Source: Streptomyces sp. NBC_00569
Lineage (GTDB): Bacteria; Actinomycetota; Actinomycetes; Streptomycetales; Streptomycetaceae
DNA: 64,000 bases
Direction of reading: 5' to 3'
Assembly (NCBI RefSeq): GCF_036345255.1
Contig: NZ_CP107783.1
Span: 62,001-126,000, forward strand
Shown here in pieces: positions 18,328 through 27,144 of the stretch. The position numbers and the translations under genes were made by a program. The notes beneath the pieces were generated by a model. It was not told the DNA's origin. It was given only the letters and a program-made list of their open reading frames with translations, and searched no databases. The stretch's first letter is position 1. Every line of letters begins with the position of its first letter.

Positions 18328-18371
18328 GTTGGGTTCTGTCTATCCGGTTGGGTTCTGTCTATCCGGTTGGG
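18328..18371. repeat. 19-bp tandem repeat, 2.3 copies
   Basis: The unit GTTGGGTTCTGTCTATCCG occurs at 18328 and 18347, with a partial third copy. It is T-rich against its surroundings and lies just beyond the 3' end of the VWA gene. Confidence 0.85.
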
Positions 18372-18382
18372 TCCGCCGGCGC

Positions 18383-19123
18383 TCACTGCAGGACCTGAGC
18401 GGTGCGGGCCGATGCGAGCCAGCTGGGGAACTCTTGGAGGAGCCGGTCGTAGAGGAGATCGTCGCCTACGGTGCGCGGATCACGGCCTGCAGGGAAGTAG
18501 CCTGCGTTGTCGACGATGCGGTGTCGGGGCACGGCCAGGTCGTCGAGACGGCGAAGAAAAGTGAACTCGTTGTCGTCGGGGTCGCCGAACCCGATGAACT
18601 GCCAGAACAGCGGCAGGCGGGCCGCTTTGCACAGGTACCGTTCGGCGGCGAACTTGCTGGTGGGCCCGCCGTCGGTCTGGAAGATCACCAGGGCCGGGGC
18701 CTGACTGCCGGAAGCCAGGTAGTGGTCGATGACAGCGTCCATGGCCCAGTGGTAGTTCGTTCGGCCCATGTGACCGAGGTTCTCGTGCAGCTTGTTGATA
18801 CGGCCACGATGGCCTCCGAGCGTGAGGTCGGTGGATCCGTCGACATCGGTGGAGAAGAACACCACCGGCACCGTGCCGTCGTCATCGAGGTGAGCGGACA
18901 AGGAGAGGACCTGCTCACCGAAATGCTGCATGGTGCCGTCCTTGTAATAGGGCCGCATCGACCCCGAGCGGTCCAGCACGAGATACACGGCAGCACGCAC
19001 CCCCTCGAGACCGTGCGCGCGCACGCGGGACCCCGCCGCCTTGTAAAGGCTCAACAAATCCGGGGCCTGCGCCTGCATCTTGGACAGACTGATCGCCGGG
19101 ACCTCGTTTTGAACCCTGTCCAT
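18383..19123 (-). CDS. VWA-domain protein, TerF/TerY-like
   Basis: 246 residues with a von Willebrand A fold and a complete metal-ion-dependent adhesion site: DxSxS in YLVLDRSGSMRPYYKDG, Thr in MGRTNYHWAMDAV, Asp in IFQTDGGPTSKFAAE. The N-terminus, PAISLSKMQAQAPDLLSLYK, is as in tellurium-resistance VWA proteins of actinomycetes. These act in the cytosol, probably as metal-dependent scaffolds with TerD proteins. Start ATG 19123 has GGAG 8 bases upstream; the same frame is open further up but is not protein-like. Neighbouring TerD gene supports a Ter-type stress module. Confidence 0.88.
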   Translation of the reverse strand: MDRVQNEVPAISLSKMQAQAPDLLSLYKAAGSRVRAHGLEGVRAAVYLVLDRSGSMRPYYKDGTMQHFGEQVLSLSAHLDDDGTVPVVFFSTDVDGSTDLTLGGHRGRINKLHENLGHMGRTNYHWAMDAVIDHYLASGSQAPALVIFQTDGGPTSKFAAERYLCKAARLPLFWQFIGFGDPDDNEFTFLRRLDDLAVPRHRIVDNAGYFPAGRDPRTVGDDLLYDRLLQEFPSWLASARTAQVLQ

Positions 19124-19342
19124 GGTCCCCGCTCCTGTATCGCGTACCACTGTCATCCTCTCGGTCCAGGCGCTATCACGAGGGTGAGTTCTCCAACACT
19201 GGCCCCCGATCGGTGCGCCTCGGTGTAACGGCCCGAGGGGGCCGTCGGCGGTGGCGAACGTCCGCGTCGTCTTCCCGGTCGGTCCGGCGCCCCCGGCGGC
19301 CACTCGCAGGCGCTGCCGCTGCCGGTCCGAGCTTCTTCGCTG

Positions 19343-22300
19343 TCATTCGGCTGCTGCCGTCAGGTGGGCGAAAGTCGATCCGGTGCGGTCTTTGCGGACG
19401 TGGAGACGGTGGGTGATACGGCGGCGCAGTTCAGGGACGTGGCTGATGACCCCCACAGTGCGGTCGTGGGCGCGCAGGGAGTCCAAGACGTCGAGGACCT
19501 GGTGGAGAGTGTCTTCGTCCAGGGTGCCAAAGCCTTCGTCGATGAAGAGGGTGTCCAGGGCGCGGCCGCCGGATTCTGCGGTGACGATGTCGGCCAGGCC
19601 CAGGGCGAGGGCCAGGGAAGCGAAGAAGGATTCGCCGCCGGAGAGGGTGTCGGTGTCGCGTTCCTGGCCGGTCCAGGCGTCGAGGATCTTCAGGCCCAGG
19701 CCGGAGCGGGCTCCTCGGGCGGCCCTGGCGTCGGAGTGGGCGAGGGTGTAGCGGTGGTCGGACATGTGGAGCAGGCGGGTGTTGGCGGCGGCCACGACAT
19801 CTTCGAGGCGGGCGGCCAGGACGTAGGCCTCCAGCTGCATGCGCAGTTGGTTGCTGGGTGAGGTGCCGTTGAGCAAGCTGTGGAGGTGGTCGACGGTGCG
19901 GTAGGCGTGCTCGAGGGGTTGTAGGCGCCGGATGTGGGTGTCGAGTTGCGTGTCCAGGTCGGCGAGGGCGCGGGTGCGGTCGGCGGCTTGTCCGGCCAGG
20001 GCTGCGGCGCGGGTGTGGCGGGAGGTGGCGGCGTCGAGTTGCGCGGAGGCTTCCTCGATGTCGGCAGGCGGCTGGGCTGCTGCTGCTTGGAGGTCGGGCT
20101 CTTCGAGGCGGACGGTCAGGACGGCGCGCTCCTGCTGCCACCGGGTGATCTCGTCCTCGAGGGCGTGGAGTTCGTCGTCGGGCAGCAGGGCTTGTGCGGC
20201 TGCGTCGAGGGAGGCGAAGCCGGCTGCGTGGGCGGCTTCGGTCGCTCGGTCGTGGGCTTGGTGGTGGTCTTTACCGGTGCGGGTGGTGGCCGTGGCGCCG
20301 GCAGCGGCGGTCTCGAGGGCGTCGGCGGCCTGGGTGAGCTGGGTGATGCGGTCGGTGAGGGTGGGGGCGTCGGCGCGGGCCGTGGCCAGCCGCTGGTCGA
20401 GGTCGTGGCGCTGGGTGTCGAGGCTGTCGTAGGCGGTGTTGGCGGCAGCCAGCCGAGTGGCGGCGTCGGTGCGGGCGCGGTCTCTTTGGGTGGACTCGCG
20501 TTCCAGGGCCTGGAGTTGTTCGTCGGCCACTCTGGTGTCGGCCGCGCGGGCGAGGGCGTCGTTGAGACGGTTCTTCAGATCCTCGTGGTCAGCTGCCAGG
20601 TCGGCCACGGGCGTGTCCCCGCCGGCCTGGCCGCGGGCGGTGGCTGCTTTTTCAGCGAGCTGGCGCAGCGTCGCCGTGATGGTCTTTTGGTGTTCCTGGG
20701 CGCGGGTGTAGTGGTCTTCGGCAGCCTGTTCGTCGGCGGCCGTGGGCTGGTCGGAGTGGGGGGCTGCGGGGGCGGGATGGGTGGGTGAGCCGCAGACCGG
20801 GCAGGGTTCGCCGTCGGTGAGCTGGCCGGCGAGTTCGGCGGCCATGCCGTCGGTGCGGCGGCGCCGGATGTCGAGGAAGGTCCGGCCGGCTTCGTCGGTG
20901 TCCGATCGTGCCTTGTCCAGGGTCGCTTCGGTACGGCGGACCTCCATCTCGCAGGAGTCACGGTGGCTGGCCGCCTGAAGTCGGGCCGTGAGCGCGTTGA
21001 GGTCGGTGGAGAGTCCGCGCGCCTCCTCCTGCGCGATGCGGGCTGTCTCCAGGCGGGTGAGGAGATCGCTGCGACGTGCGGGGGCGTCCTGCAGCCAGGC
21101 TTCGGCGTCGTTCAGGTCGTCCTGGAGTTGCCGGCGTTCTGTGTCCAGCTTCTGCAGATCGGCTACCTGCTGCTGGAAGGTGGTCTCATCGGGCAGCAGC
21201 GCGCGCAGCGCTCCGATGTCCGCGCGCAGGCGCTGCCCGGTGTCGGTGAGCTGCTGGGCGTCGAGGGCCCGGTATTCGGGGAGCAGGAGGGTGCGGGCTG
21301 CGTTCTCGTCGTCCTGGGCACGAATGTGCTGGGTTGCGGCGGTGGCTGCTGCGTGCAGCAGGGGGGCCAGCTTCTGTGCGGTCAGGGCGTGTTGGCGCCG
21401 TTGGGTCTGCTTGTTGTGCTGGTCGGCTTGTTCGTCGAGCAGGTCGAGCCCTTGGCGGGCTGTGCGCTGGGTGTCCTGGCGGTCGGCGAGTTCGCGTACG
21501 GCGCGTTCCTGGTCGCGGAAGGCGGTCAGTTCCCTGTGGGCGTTTTCGGCGGCGGCGGCTGTGGTGTGTTCGTGCTGGGCTGCCGCGGTGTGCAGGGCGG
21601 TGGCCCAGGTGCGGGCTGGTTCGGTCAGTGTGGTGGGGTTGTCGGCCTGCGGGGCGCCCTGGGCGGGGTCGAGGCTGTCGCCGGCGGCCTGCTGGATGCG
21701 TTCGGCCAGCCGTAGGACGTCGGCGCGGGCCTCGTCGCGGGTCTTGGCGACGGTCGTTTTGCGGCTGGCCAGCCACTCCTCGATGGAGGCGAAGCGGCCG
21801 GTGCCGAACAGCCTGCCGAGCAGGTCCTTGCGGTCCAAGGCGTCGGCGCGCAGGAACTTCGTGAACTCGTTCTGGGGCAGCAGGACGACCTGGCAGAACT
21901 GCTGGCGGCTCATGCCCAGCAGGAGTTCGATCTCGTCTGCGGCTTCCTGGTGGGACTTGCTGACCGGCTCCCAGCGGCCCGGCGTCCCGGTTTCCTGGGC
22001 CCATTCGCTCAGGTGTGTCTCGGCCTTCTGCAGGGTGGTGCCTTCCCCGTACTTCTTGGGCCTGTGCTGGGCGGGGACGCGGCGGATGCGCAGGCGTTTG
22101 CCGGCGAGGGTGGCCTCCAAGGTCACCTCGGTCAGCAGGTCGGCTGGGGCGTGGTCGCTGCGTAGCCGCTGGTTGCGGTCGCCGGGCGGCTTGCCGTAGA
22201 GGGCGAAGCAGATCGCGGCGAACACGGTGCTCTTCCCGGCGCCGGTGTCGCCGTGCAGGAGGAAGAGTCCGTCGACGGACAGGGAGTCGAAGTCGACGGT

Positions 22301-22354
22301 GTGCCGGTCGGCGAACGGGCCGAAGGCCTGCAGGTGCAGGGTGTGCAGGCGCAT
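19343..22354 (-). CDS. sbcC: Exonuclease SbcC (SMC-like ATPase subunit)
   Basis: 1003 residues. Walker A GDTGAGKST sits near residue 35-43 after the typical start MRLHTLHLQAFGPFADRHTV. The Q-loop stretch is QFCQVVLLPQNEFTKFLRA. Long coiled coils flank a zinc-hook CPVCG near residue 515. The ABC signature TLSGGESFFASLALALGLA and Walker B DTLFIDEGFGTLDEDTL are at the C-terminus. With SbcD it forms the Mre11/Rad50-like complex that opens hairpins and protein-blocked DNA ends. The start is one base after the sbcD stop (TGACATG), so the pair is coupled. Position near telomere genes may be more than coincidence, since telomere palindromes are SbcCD substrates. Confidence 0.95.
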   Translation of the reverse strand: MRLHTLHLQAFGPFADRHTVDFDSLSVDGLFLLHGDTGAGKSTVFAAICFALYGKPPGDRNQRLRSDHAPADLLTEVTLEATLAGKRLRIRRVPAQHRPKKYGEGTTLQKAETHLSEWAQETGTPGRWEPVSKSHQEAADEIELLLGMSRQQFCQVVLLPQNEFTKFLRADALDRKDLLGRLFGTGRFASIEEWLASRKTTVAKTRDEARADVLRLAERIQQAAGDSLDPAQGAPQADNPTTLTEPARTWATALHTAAAQHEHTTAAAAENAHRELTAFRDQERAVRELADRQDTQRTARQGLDLLDEQADQHNKQTQRRQHALTAQKLAPLLHAAATAATQHIRAQDDENAARTLLLPEYRALDAQQLTDTGQRLRADIGALRALLPDETTFQQQVADLQKLDTERRQLQDDLNDAEAWLQDAPARRSDLLTRLETARIAQEEARGLSTDLNALTARLQAASHRDSCEMEVRRTEATLDKARSDTDEAGRTFLDIRRRRTDGMAAELAGQLTDGEPCPVCGSPTHPAPAAPHSDQPTAADEQAAEDHYTRAQEHQKTITATLRQLAEKAATARGQAGGDTPVADLAADHEDLKNRLNDALARAADTRVADEQLQALERESTQRDRARTDAATRLAAANTAYDSLDTQRHDLDQRLATARADAPTLTDRITQLTQAADALETAAAGATATTRTGKDHHQAHDRATEAAHAAGFASLDAAAQALLPDDELHALEDEITRWQQERAVLTVRLEEPDLQAAAAQPPADIEEASAQLDAATSRHTRAAALAGQAADRTRALADLDTQLDTHIRRLQPLEHAYRTVDHLHSLLNGTSPSNQLRMQLEAYVLAARLEDVVAAANTRLLHMSDHRYTLAHSDARAARGARSGLGLKILDAWTGQERDTDTLSGGESFFASLALALGLADIVTAESGGRALDTLFIDEGFGTLDEDTLHQVLDVLDSLRAHDRTVGVISHVPELRRRITHRLHVRKDRTGSTFAHLTAAAE

Positions 22355-22355
22355 G

Positions 22356-23534
22356 TCAGACCGTTTCCTTCTCCTGGACATGGGCGCGGGCGCGCAGGTC
22401 GTCGACGGCTTCCTGCAGCAGGCCCGCTTCTTCCTCGGTGGGCTGGGTGCCGCGGACAGCGGTGACGAAGTCGTGGGTGATCTCGAGGTCGCCCCGGCCA
22501 TGGAGGCGTTCACGGTAGGTGGGGGTGTCGGTGCTCTGCCCGGGGATGGCGGTGGGGATGTGCTCCAGGTGCAAGGTGTGGGGGAAGCGTTCCCGCAGGC
22601 GGGCCATGGGCTCATACGGGCGGGCCGTGTTGGTGAGGGTGACGTGCAGCCACGCCTCGGCCAGGCTGTCATGGGCGGGGTCGTCCAGCAGGTCCTCGAG
22701 GCGGCCCGTGAGCTGGGCCAGCGGCAGCCTGAGCTCCTGAGGCAGGTCGGTGCGGGTGATCGCGGGAACTGCGTGCTGGGGCAGGTCGATGAGGGTCAGG
22801 GACTTGATATGGCCGGTCTCGGAGAAGGAGTAGGCCAGCGGGGAGCCGCTGTAGTGGATGCGGCTGTTGACTTGCTGGGCGCCGTGCAGGTGCCCCAGCG
22901 CGACGTAGTCGATGCCGCCGAAGACACCGGCGCCGGCGTGGGCGACGCCGCCGACGCTGATGTCGCGTTCGCTGTCGCAGCCGGATGCGCCGGTGACGAA
23001 GGCGTGGGCGAGGACGACGGAGCGGGTGCCGGCAGGGCGGGCGGCGAGGTCGGCGCGGATGCGGTCCAGGGCGCAGGTCAGCACCGCCTGGTGGGAGGCC
23101 GTCTCGGCATCCAGCTGGTCGCGGGCCAGGGCGGGCTCGAGATAGGGCACGCCGTAGACGGCGATGGGGCCGTGAGCGTCCTCGAGTACGACAGGGACGG
23201 CAGCCTGCGCAAGGTCGGTGCGCAGGTGCACTCCGGCCTTGGACAACAGGCCGGAGCCGACGCCGAGGCGGTGCGCGGAGTCGTGATTCCCACTGATCAT
23301 GATCGTGGGTATGCCGAGGTCGGCGAACTGCTCCAGTGCGTGACTGAACAGCCGCACCGCGTCCAGGCTCGGAATGGCCCGGTCGTAGACGTCGCCCGCT
23401 ACCAACAGCGCATCGACGTGTTCGGATCGGGCTGTGGCGCAAATGTGGTCGATGACCTTGCGCTGAACATCGGTCAGATCTTCCCCGTGGAACCGGCGGC
23501 CCAGATGCCAGTCCGAGGTGTGCAGGAACCTCAT
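22356..23534 (-). CDS. sbcD: Exonuclease SbcD (Mre11-like nuclease subunit)
   Basis: 392 residues with all metallophosphoesterase motifs: MRFLHTSDWHLGRRFHGEDL at the start, GDVYDRAIPS near residue 46, SGNHDSAHRLG near 78, VLAHAF near 175 and ALGHLHGAQ near 215. It supplies the Mn2+-dependent nuclease of the SbcCD complex. ATG 23534 is chosen because the first phosphoesterase motif starts within ten residues; upstream in-frame codons are not protein-like. First gene of the sbcDC operon. Confidence 0.95.
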   Translation of the reverse strand: MRFLHTSDWHLGRRFHGEDLTDVQRKVIDHICATARSEHVDALLVAGDVYDRAIPSLDAVRLFSHALEQFADLGIPTIMISGNHDSAHRLGVGSGLLSKAGVHLRTDLAQAAVPVVLEDAHGPIAVYGVPYLEPALARDQLDAETASHQAVLTCALDRIRADLAARPAGTRSVVLAHAFVTGASGCDSERDISVGGVAHAGAGVFGGIDYVALGHLHGAQQVNSRIHYSGSPLAYSFSETGHIKSLTLIDLPQHAVPAITRTDLPQELRLPLAQLTGRLEDLLDDPAHDSLAEAWLHVTLTNTARPYEPMARLRERFPHTLHLEHIPTAIPGQSTDTPTYRERLHGRGDLEITHDFVTAVRGTQPTEEEAGLLQEAVDDLRARAHVQEKETV

Positions 23535-23889
23535 GCGCACAGACCGTAACCCCAGGGACAACAAACACGGGCAGCTTTCCCGATAAACAGTCTTGTTTGG
23601 GGTGACATCGTGACAGGCGGGAGACAAGGCTGAGGTGAGTGACTGGCCGCCGGGCCGTGCCCTCTGCCGTGCCCGATCGAGCAGGAAGCAACTTCCCAAT
23701 GCCGAAAGTCAAATGACCGCGGCGCGTTGCAGCGGCGGCTGGGAGCCCGACGTCGTTCAGGAGCACCGGCCTCTGGTGGGGCCTGCCTGCAGCCCGTGCC
23801 GAGCCCCGCCCCTCCCCCACCACCACCAGCCTATTGGCCGGCTCGGTTCGTCCGGGGCCCGAAGCCCGTCGGAGCTGCGGGCACACCGC
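23535..23889. other. 355-bp intergenic region between sbcD and an HTH gene
   Basis: Divergent promoter space. It holds a T-rich segment near 23585-23600 suited to the sbcD promoter. No gene or strong hairpin is seen. Confidence 0.5.
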
Positions 23890-24303
23890 ATGAACGTTGA
23901 CGGGTCGCACATGAAGGCCATGACCGCTGAGGAGCTCGCGGGCGCGGCAGGGACGACGAAGGCGCAGATCCTCGCGTACGAGAACGGGCACCGAGTGCCG
24001 GATCCGCCACGCATCAAGGCACTTGCGCGCGCCCTCCATATCCATCCGCGGCTCCTGATGAACCCCGAGAAGCGCGGCAACTGGGCGATAGCCGACGCGG
24101 CGCGGATGCGGGCTGCGCGCCGACGACGTCGTGCGCGAACTCGGCGTATCCCCGAAGGAGCGACGCTCCGCCGCGCAGCTGTCGACGCCGAGCACCTGCA
24201 AAAGCGCCTCCGGAAGGTCGGCCGGATCCTCGCAAAGGTCACCGTTGCGGCCGACGACGTCATCGACGCGGAGGTCGTAGAGGACGACGAAGCCCGTGGT
24301 TGA
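23890..24303 (+). pseudogene. XRE-type helix-turn-helix regulator, probably frameshifted
   Basis: From ATG 23890 the first 75 residues form a good Cro/C1-type HTH: MTAEELAGAAGTTKAQILAY, then ENGHRVPDPPRIKALARALH and HPRLLMNPEKRGNWAIAD. After that the open frame becomes Arg-rich, while the next frame reads ACGLRADDVVRELGVSPKE, a second HTH-like helix pair. This points to a frameshift near 24105. The last 35 codons return to normal-looking sequence. Dimeric phage-type regulators of this shape bind operator DNA. It converges on the Mrr-like gene with a shared terminator. Confidence 0.55.
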
Positions 24304-24345
24304 GCGGAAGGAGGCAAACTTGCCCCCTTCCGCTCAACCACGGGC
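24292..24345. terminator. Strong bidirectional terminator between convergent genes
   Basis: A perfect 20-bp inverted repeat (24292-24311 and 24326-24345), with a further 5-bp stem possible inside the 14-base loop. It overlaps the stop codon of the HTH gene and sits 38 bases beyond the stop of the Mrr-like gene on the other strand. Confidence 0.92.
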
Positions 24346-24382
24346 CTCAGGAATTTTGCCCTGCGCTGACCTGCGGCTTCTC

Positions 24383-25078
24383 TCAGCGCAAAGGCGTCGA
24401 ACGGCGTGGGGGCGGCACTTTCGGCAGCAGCTCCCACAGCGGCCGTGAGCCGGCCGCCCAGGAGGCAAGCATCGTGCGGTCGGCTAAGTGCATGCGCAGC
24501 TGCCGGGCCAGTTCAGGGCACTTCGTCGAGAAGCGTCCGTTCGTGACGACCAACACCACGTCCGCGCCATATAGCTGGCGAGCGGTCCCGTTGACCCGCT
24601 GAAGGTCTGGCGTGCCCACCGCCGAGCCCTGGGCGCCGTTCCTGCGGTGCTTGCACTGGATGACCCACTTGCGGCCCAGTGGGTCAGTGGCGAGCACATC
24701 CGCCCCGTTGTCGCCCGCGCCGCCGATCTGCTTCGCGTCCGTGCAGCCGTCCCGCCGCATCAAGTCTCGTATTGCGTACTCGAAGTCGCGGTGGTGCAGC
24801 CCGTCCAGCTGAGGCAGCCCGTAGCGCAGACCCTGCCACTGGGTGCGCGCCCACAGGGCGCGCTGCTGACGTTGGTACAGCGCACCCACACCCGCCAGTA
24901 CGGCCACCACGGCGAGCAGGACGAAGACCCACCAGTGCGCCAACAACCAGTTGACCGCCGCGATGAAGATCGCCAGCCCGATGACCGCGCCCACGAGGAG
25001 AGCCACGAGCTGGTCCTGCTCGCGCTGTCGGCGCTTGCTTCGCCTACGCCTTCGCGCCGGCGGTCGCCGCGTCATCAC
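24383..25078 (-). CDS. Membrane-anchored Mrr-like restriction endonuclease
   Basis: 231 residues. A basic N-terminus precedes two transmembrane helices (LVALLVGAVIGLAIFIAAVN and WWVFVLLAVVAVLAGVGALY). The C-terminal domain is a Mrr_cat PD-(D/E)xK nuclease: DFEYAIRDLMRRDGCTDAKQ, the catalytic Asp in GAGDNGADVLA, and QCKH in KWVIQCKHRR. Mrr enzymes cleave modified or foreign DNA. Anchoring at the membrane suggests action on DNA entering the cell; this is inference. Start ATG overlaps the stop of the upstream small gene (TGATG), so the two are coupled. Confidence 0.88.
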   Translation of the reverse strand: MMTRRPPARRRRRSKRRQREQDQLVALLVGAVIGLAIFIAAVNWLLAHWWVFVLLAVVAVLAGVGALYQRQQRALWARTQWQGLRYGLPQLDGLHHRDFEYAIRDLMRRDGCTDAKQIGGAGDNGADVLATDPLGRKWVIQCKHRRNGAQGSAVGTPDLQRVNGTARQLYGADVVLVVTNGRFSTKCPELARQLRMHLADRTMLASWAAGSRPLWELLPKVPPPRRSTPLR

Positions 25079-25365
25079 TGACCACCCCGAGGTGAGAAGC
25101 GGATCGGGTACGTCACCGTCGGCTTCGGCAACGGCTTCTGATGCCAGCCCGGGAATCGCACCGGGTACACCGCCGTGGGGTTAGGGCGCGGCCGATGCTC
25201 CGACCCCGAGGCCTTCCCCGAGCCGTCCATGGCGTTACCCCCACCAACGACCACTACGGCCACGGTCGCGAGTATCGCCATCTCGCGTCGAGCACCGGAC
25301 GCCCACCGCGAGTATCCCCGAACCGCCGTCCCGTCCTTCCGCACATACGGCCTCACCCAAGGCAT
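25075..25365 (-). CDS. Small conserved membrane protein coupled to the Mrr-like gene
   Basis: 96 residues beginning MPWVRPYVRKDGTAVRGYSR, a type of basic N-terminus common in small actinomycete proteins, then one hydrophobic helix (EMAILATVAVVVVGGGN) and a Pro-rich tail with TYPIRF and VYPVRF repeats. A strong ribosome site (GGAGG) precedes ATG 25365. The stop overlaps the nuclease start. Function unknown; the coupling suggests a partner of the nuclease. Confidence 0.65.
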   Translation of the reverse strand: MPWVRPYVRKDGTAVRGYSRWASGARREMAILATVAVVVVGGGNAMDGSGKASGSEHRPRPNPTAVYPVRFPGWHQKPLPKPTVTYPIRFSPRGGQ

Positions 25366-25704
25366 GCAGCCTCCCCCTCCACCACGGCTCCCCGCCGAAC
25401 TGCCCATGCTGACAGACACCACTGACAACGGGTCAGCAAACCCGCACCCACGGTGATCACGTAAGCGGAGATCAGGCCAGGTCAGTACACGCGGGGCTCC
25501 GCCCCACACCCGTGCGGCCGCCGATACAGGAACAGTTCGGGATACGGGAAAACGAGGAAGCCTCTCGGCTGTGGCCGCCTGAGCCGGCGTCGGGGAACAT
25601 CAGTACAGCGGTTGGCGGTGAGATTGATCTTGGCCTGCGGAGGAAGGGGCTCGCACAGGGCCGACATCAGGGACGGTTGCCGACGTTACCCCCGGGCTTC
25701 AGTG
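25366..25704. other. 339-bp region without a supported gene
   Basis: Promoter space for the small gene/Mrr pair at the left and 3' flank of the membrane protein gene at the right. Open frames are short and unlike proteins. Confidence 0.45.
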
Positions 25705-26055
25705 TCAGCCGAGGTACGACGAGCCTGGACGCTGTTCACCCTGCGCCCGGTCCATCGACTCTTCCTTGCTCAGCGGCCGGTACAGGTAGGCGGCGGCGAC
25801 CGCTGCCGATAGGGCGCCGATCCAGATCACGGCGGCGGGAAGGTCTTCGCGCAGAGTCCCGGAACCCTCGCTGAAGACCACGAAGAGCAGCCACACCACG
25901 ATCTGCACGACGCCGAACACCGCCGCCGCGATGATGTCGCTGCGCTTCTTCGTCTTCAATGCCCGCCAGACGAACGGCAGCTCCAGGATGAACCCGGCGA
26001 GCGCGACCGGAACGATTGCCCAGACGATCTGGGCCGTACGAGAGTTCAACCCCAT
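25705..26055 (-). CDS. Small membrane protein (phospholipase D-nuclease N-terminal-like)
   Basis: 116 residues with three hydrophobic segments: TAQIVWAIVPVALAGFILEL, IIAAAVFGVVQIVVWLLFVV and AAVIWIGALSAAVAAAYLY, and a charged C-terminal tail. A strong ribosome site, GGAGGT, stands 7 bases before ATG 26055. Small proteins with such a layout are common in actinomycetes and have no clear function; the PLDc_N comparison is only a shape resemblance. Confidence 0.7.
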   Translation of the reverse strand: MGLNSRTAQIVWAIVPVALAGFILELPFVWRALKTKKRSDIIAAAVFGVVQIVVWLLFVVFSEGSGTLREDLPAAVIWIGALSAAVAAAYLYRPLSKEESMDRAQGEQRPGSSYLG

Positions 26056-26135
26056 GAGAGACCTCCTTGACTGTGGTGAAGGGTCACCCGGCGGCGTACC
26101 CGAGTGCCTTGTGAAGGATGCAGCCAATGGCCGCT

Positions 26136-26336
26136 TCAGGCGTCCGCTTCTTCGGAGTTGAGGAAATCCGAGTAGATCGTTGCGTTGTTCCAGGGCTTCT
26201 CGGCGACGTCGTAGCCGTGCTGCGCGCACAGCCGGTCCCACGGGTCCAGGAACGGCGCTCTGTCGCCCTCGACCGGATCGTCCAGGCGGGCCAGGAACCT
26301 GTCCTGACGGGCGGGGACGAGCGGCAGGTGCGTCAT
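26136..26336 (-). pseudogene. C-terminal fragment of an unknown protein
   Basis: 66 residues with natural composition (RQDRFLARLDDPVEGDRAPF, then LDPWDRLCAQHGYDVAEKPW and NNATIYSDFLNSEEADA). In-frame codons upstream of the Met continue as HRIDEA and then lose protein character, so it seems to be the tail of a truncated gene. No family recognised. Confidence 0.4.
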
Positions 26337-26667
26337 GGCCTCGTCGATGCGGTGGGCTACAGCTGTACTTCCGCGCCGCGTTCGCGGTCCGCCGAAGGAC
26401 CCGCTCCACCACTGGCACGGAGATGCGCGGATGCCTCAGATCAGCAGAAGGTCGACGTCACCTCGAGCGATCACTCGTGTCGCGCATGAGGGTTCCTTCC
26501 AGCGCAGGCACCCCCCACTCGAGCAGACCACGGAATTTGCGGACCAGAGGAAGACCACCCGCCGATTCCGGCGGGAGCCAGCCAGTGCACTCGAATGCCC
26601 GATCTAAAGTGCTGGCAGCCCGCCCGCCAATACGCCCCCGGGGACTACCAGCGGTGAAGCGCGGCAC
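26337..26667. other. 331-bp region without a supported gene
   Basis: Only short, composition-biased open frames. Probably the remains of the gene whose tail lies at 26136-26336, together with the 3' flank of the next gene. Confidence 0.4.
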
Positions 26668-27066
26668 TCACGCTGGGTCCGCTGAGCCTCGGTTGTCCTC
26701 AACGTGAACGACGTGAAGTTCGGTGCCGTCTCGGTGGCGCTTGGAACGTCCGAACAGCCCGACAGTGATCTCAGACTCGTCCATAGGCTCATCAGGGCCG
26801 ACATAGGTAAGGACGTCGTTGTGATACCCAGTGACGACCCACCCCTCGGTATCCTTGAGGTCGATCACCCCAAAGTCCCCTGCCGAAGATCCGGCTTGCG
26901 CCGGGCCGAACTTCTTCACGATCTCGGTGGCCTGTTCAGCCAGCTCTCCCACCGGAGCTGTCAGCACGACACAGGTGCCATGCTCGAACAGCACCCACGA
27001 CTTGCGAGGGTCGGTGAGAAGCCGCTGCCAGACGTTTATCAGAATCTCGATGTTCACGGCAGTCAT
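26668..27066 (-). CDS. Hypothetical cytosolic protein
   Basis: 132 residues from ATG 27066: MTAVNIEILINVWQRLLTDP, then KSWVLFEHGTCVVL, EQATEIVKKFGPAQAGSSAG and a central FGVIDLKDTEGWVVTGYHND. It ends in charged residues. It looks like a compact alpha/beta domain of the kind found as immunity-type or regulatory proteins in actinomycetes, but no family is certain. No signal or membrane helix. Confidence 0.7.
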   Translation of the reverse strand: MTAVNIEILINVWQRLLTDPRKSWVLFEHGTCVVLTAPVGELAEQATEIVKKFGPAQAGSSAGDFGVIDLKDTEGWVVTGYHNDVLTYVGPDEPMDESEITVGLFGRSKRHRDGTELHVVHVEDNRGSADPA

Positions 27067-27144
27067 CATGCAGCAGAGCACCGGGGCCGGCAGCGTGCGG
27101 AGGATTGCCTGTGCGGCACCGGCCTGTCCCCCGCCGCGCGATCG

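Noticed and set aside
22355..22672. N-terminal extension of sbcC into sbcD
   Set aside because: Pro/Ser/Thr-rich shadow of sbcD. The start one base after the sbcD stop begins with the conserved SbcC N-terminus.
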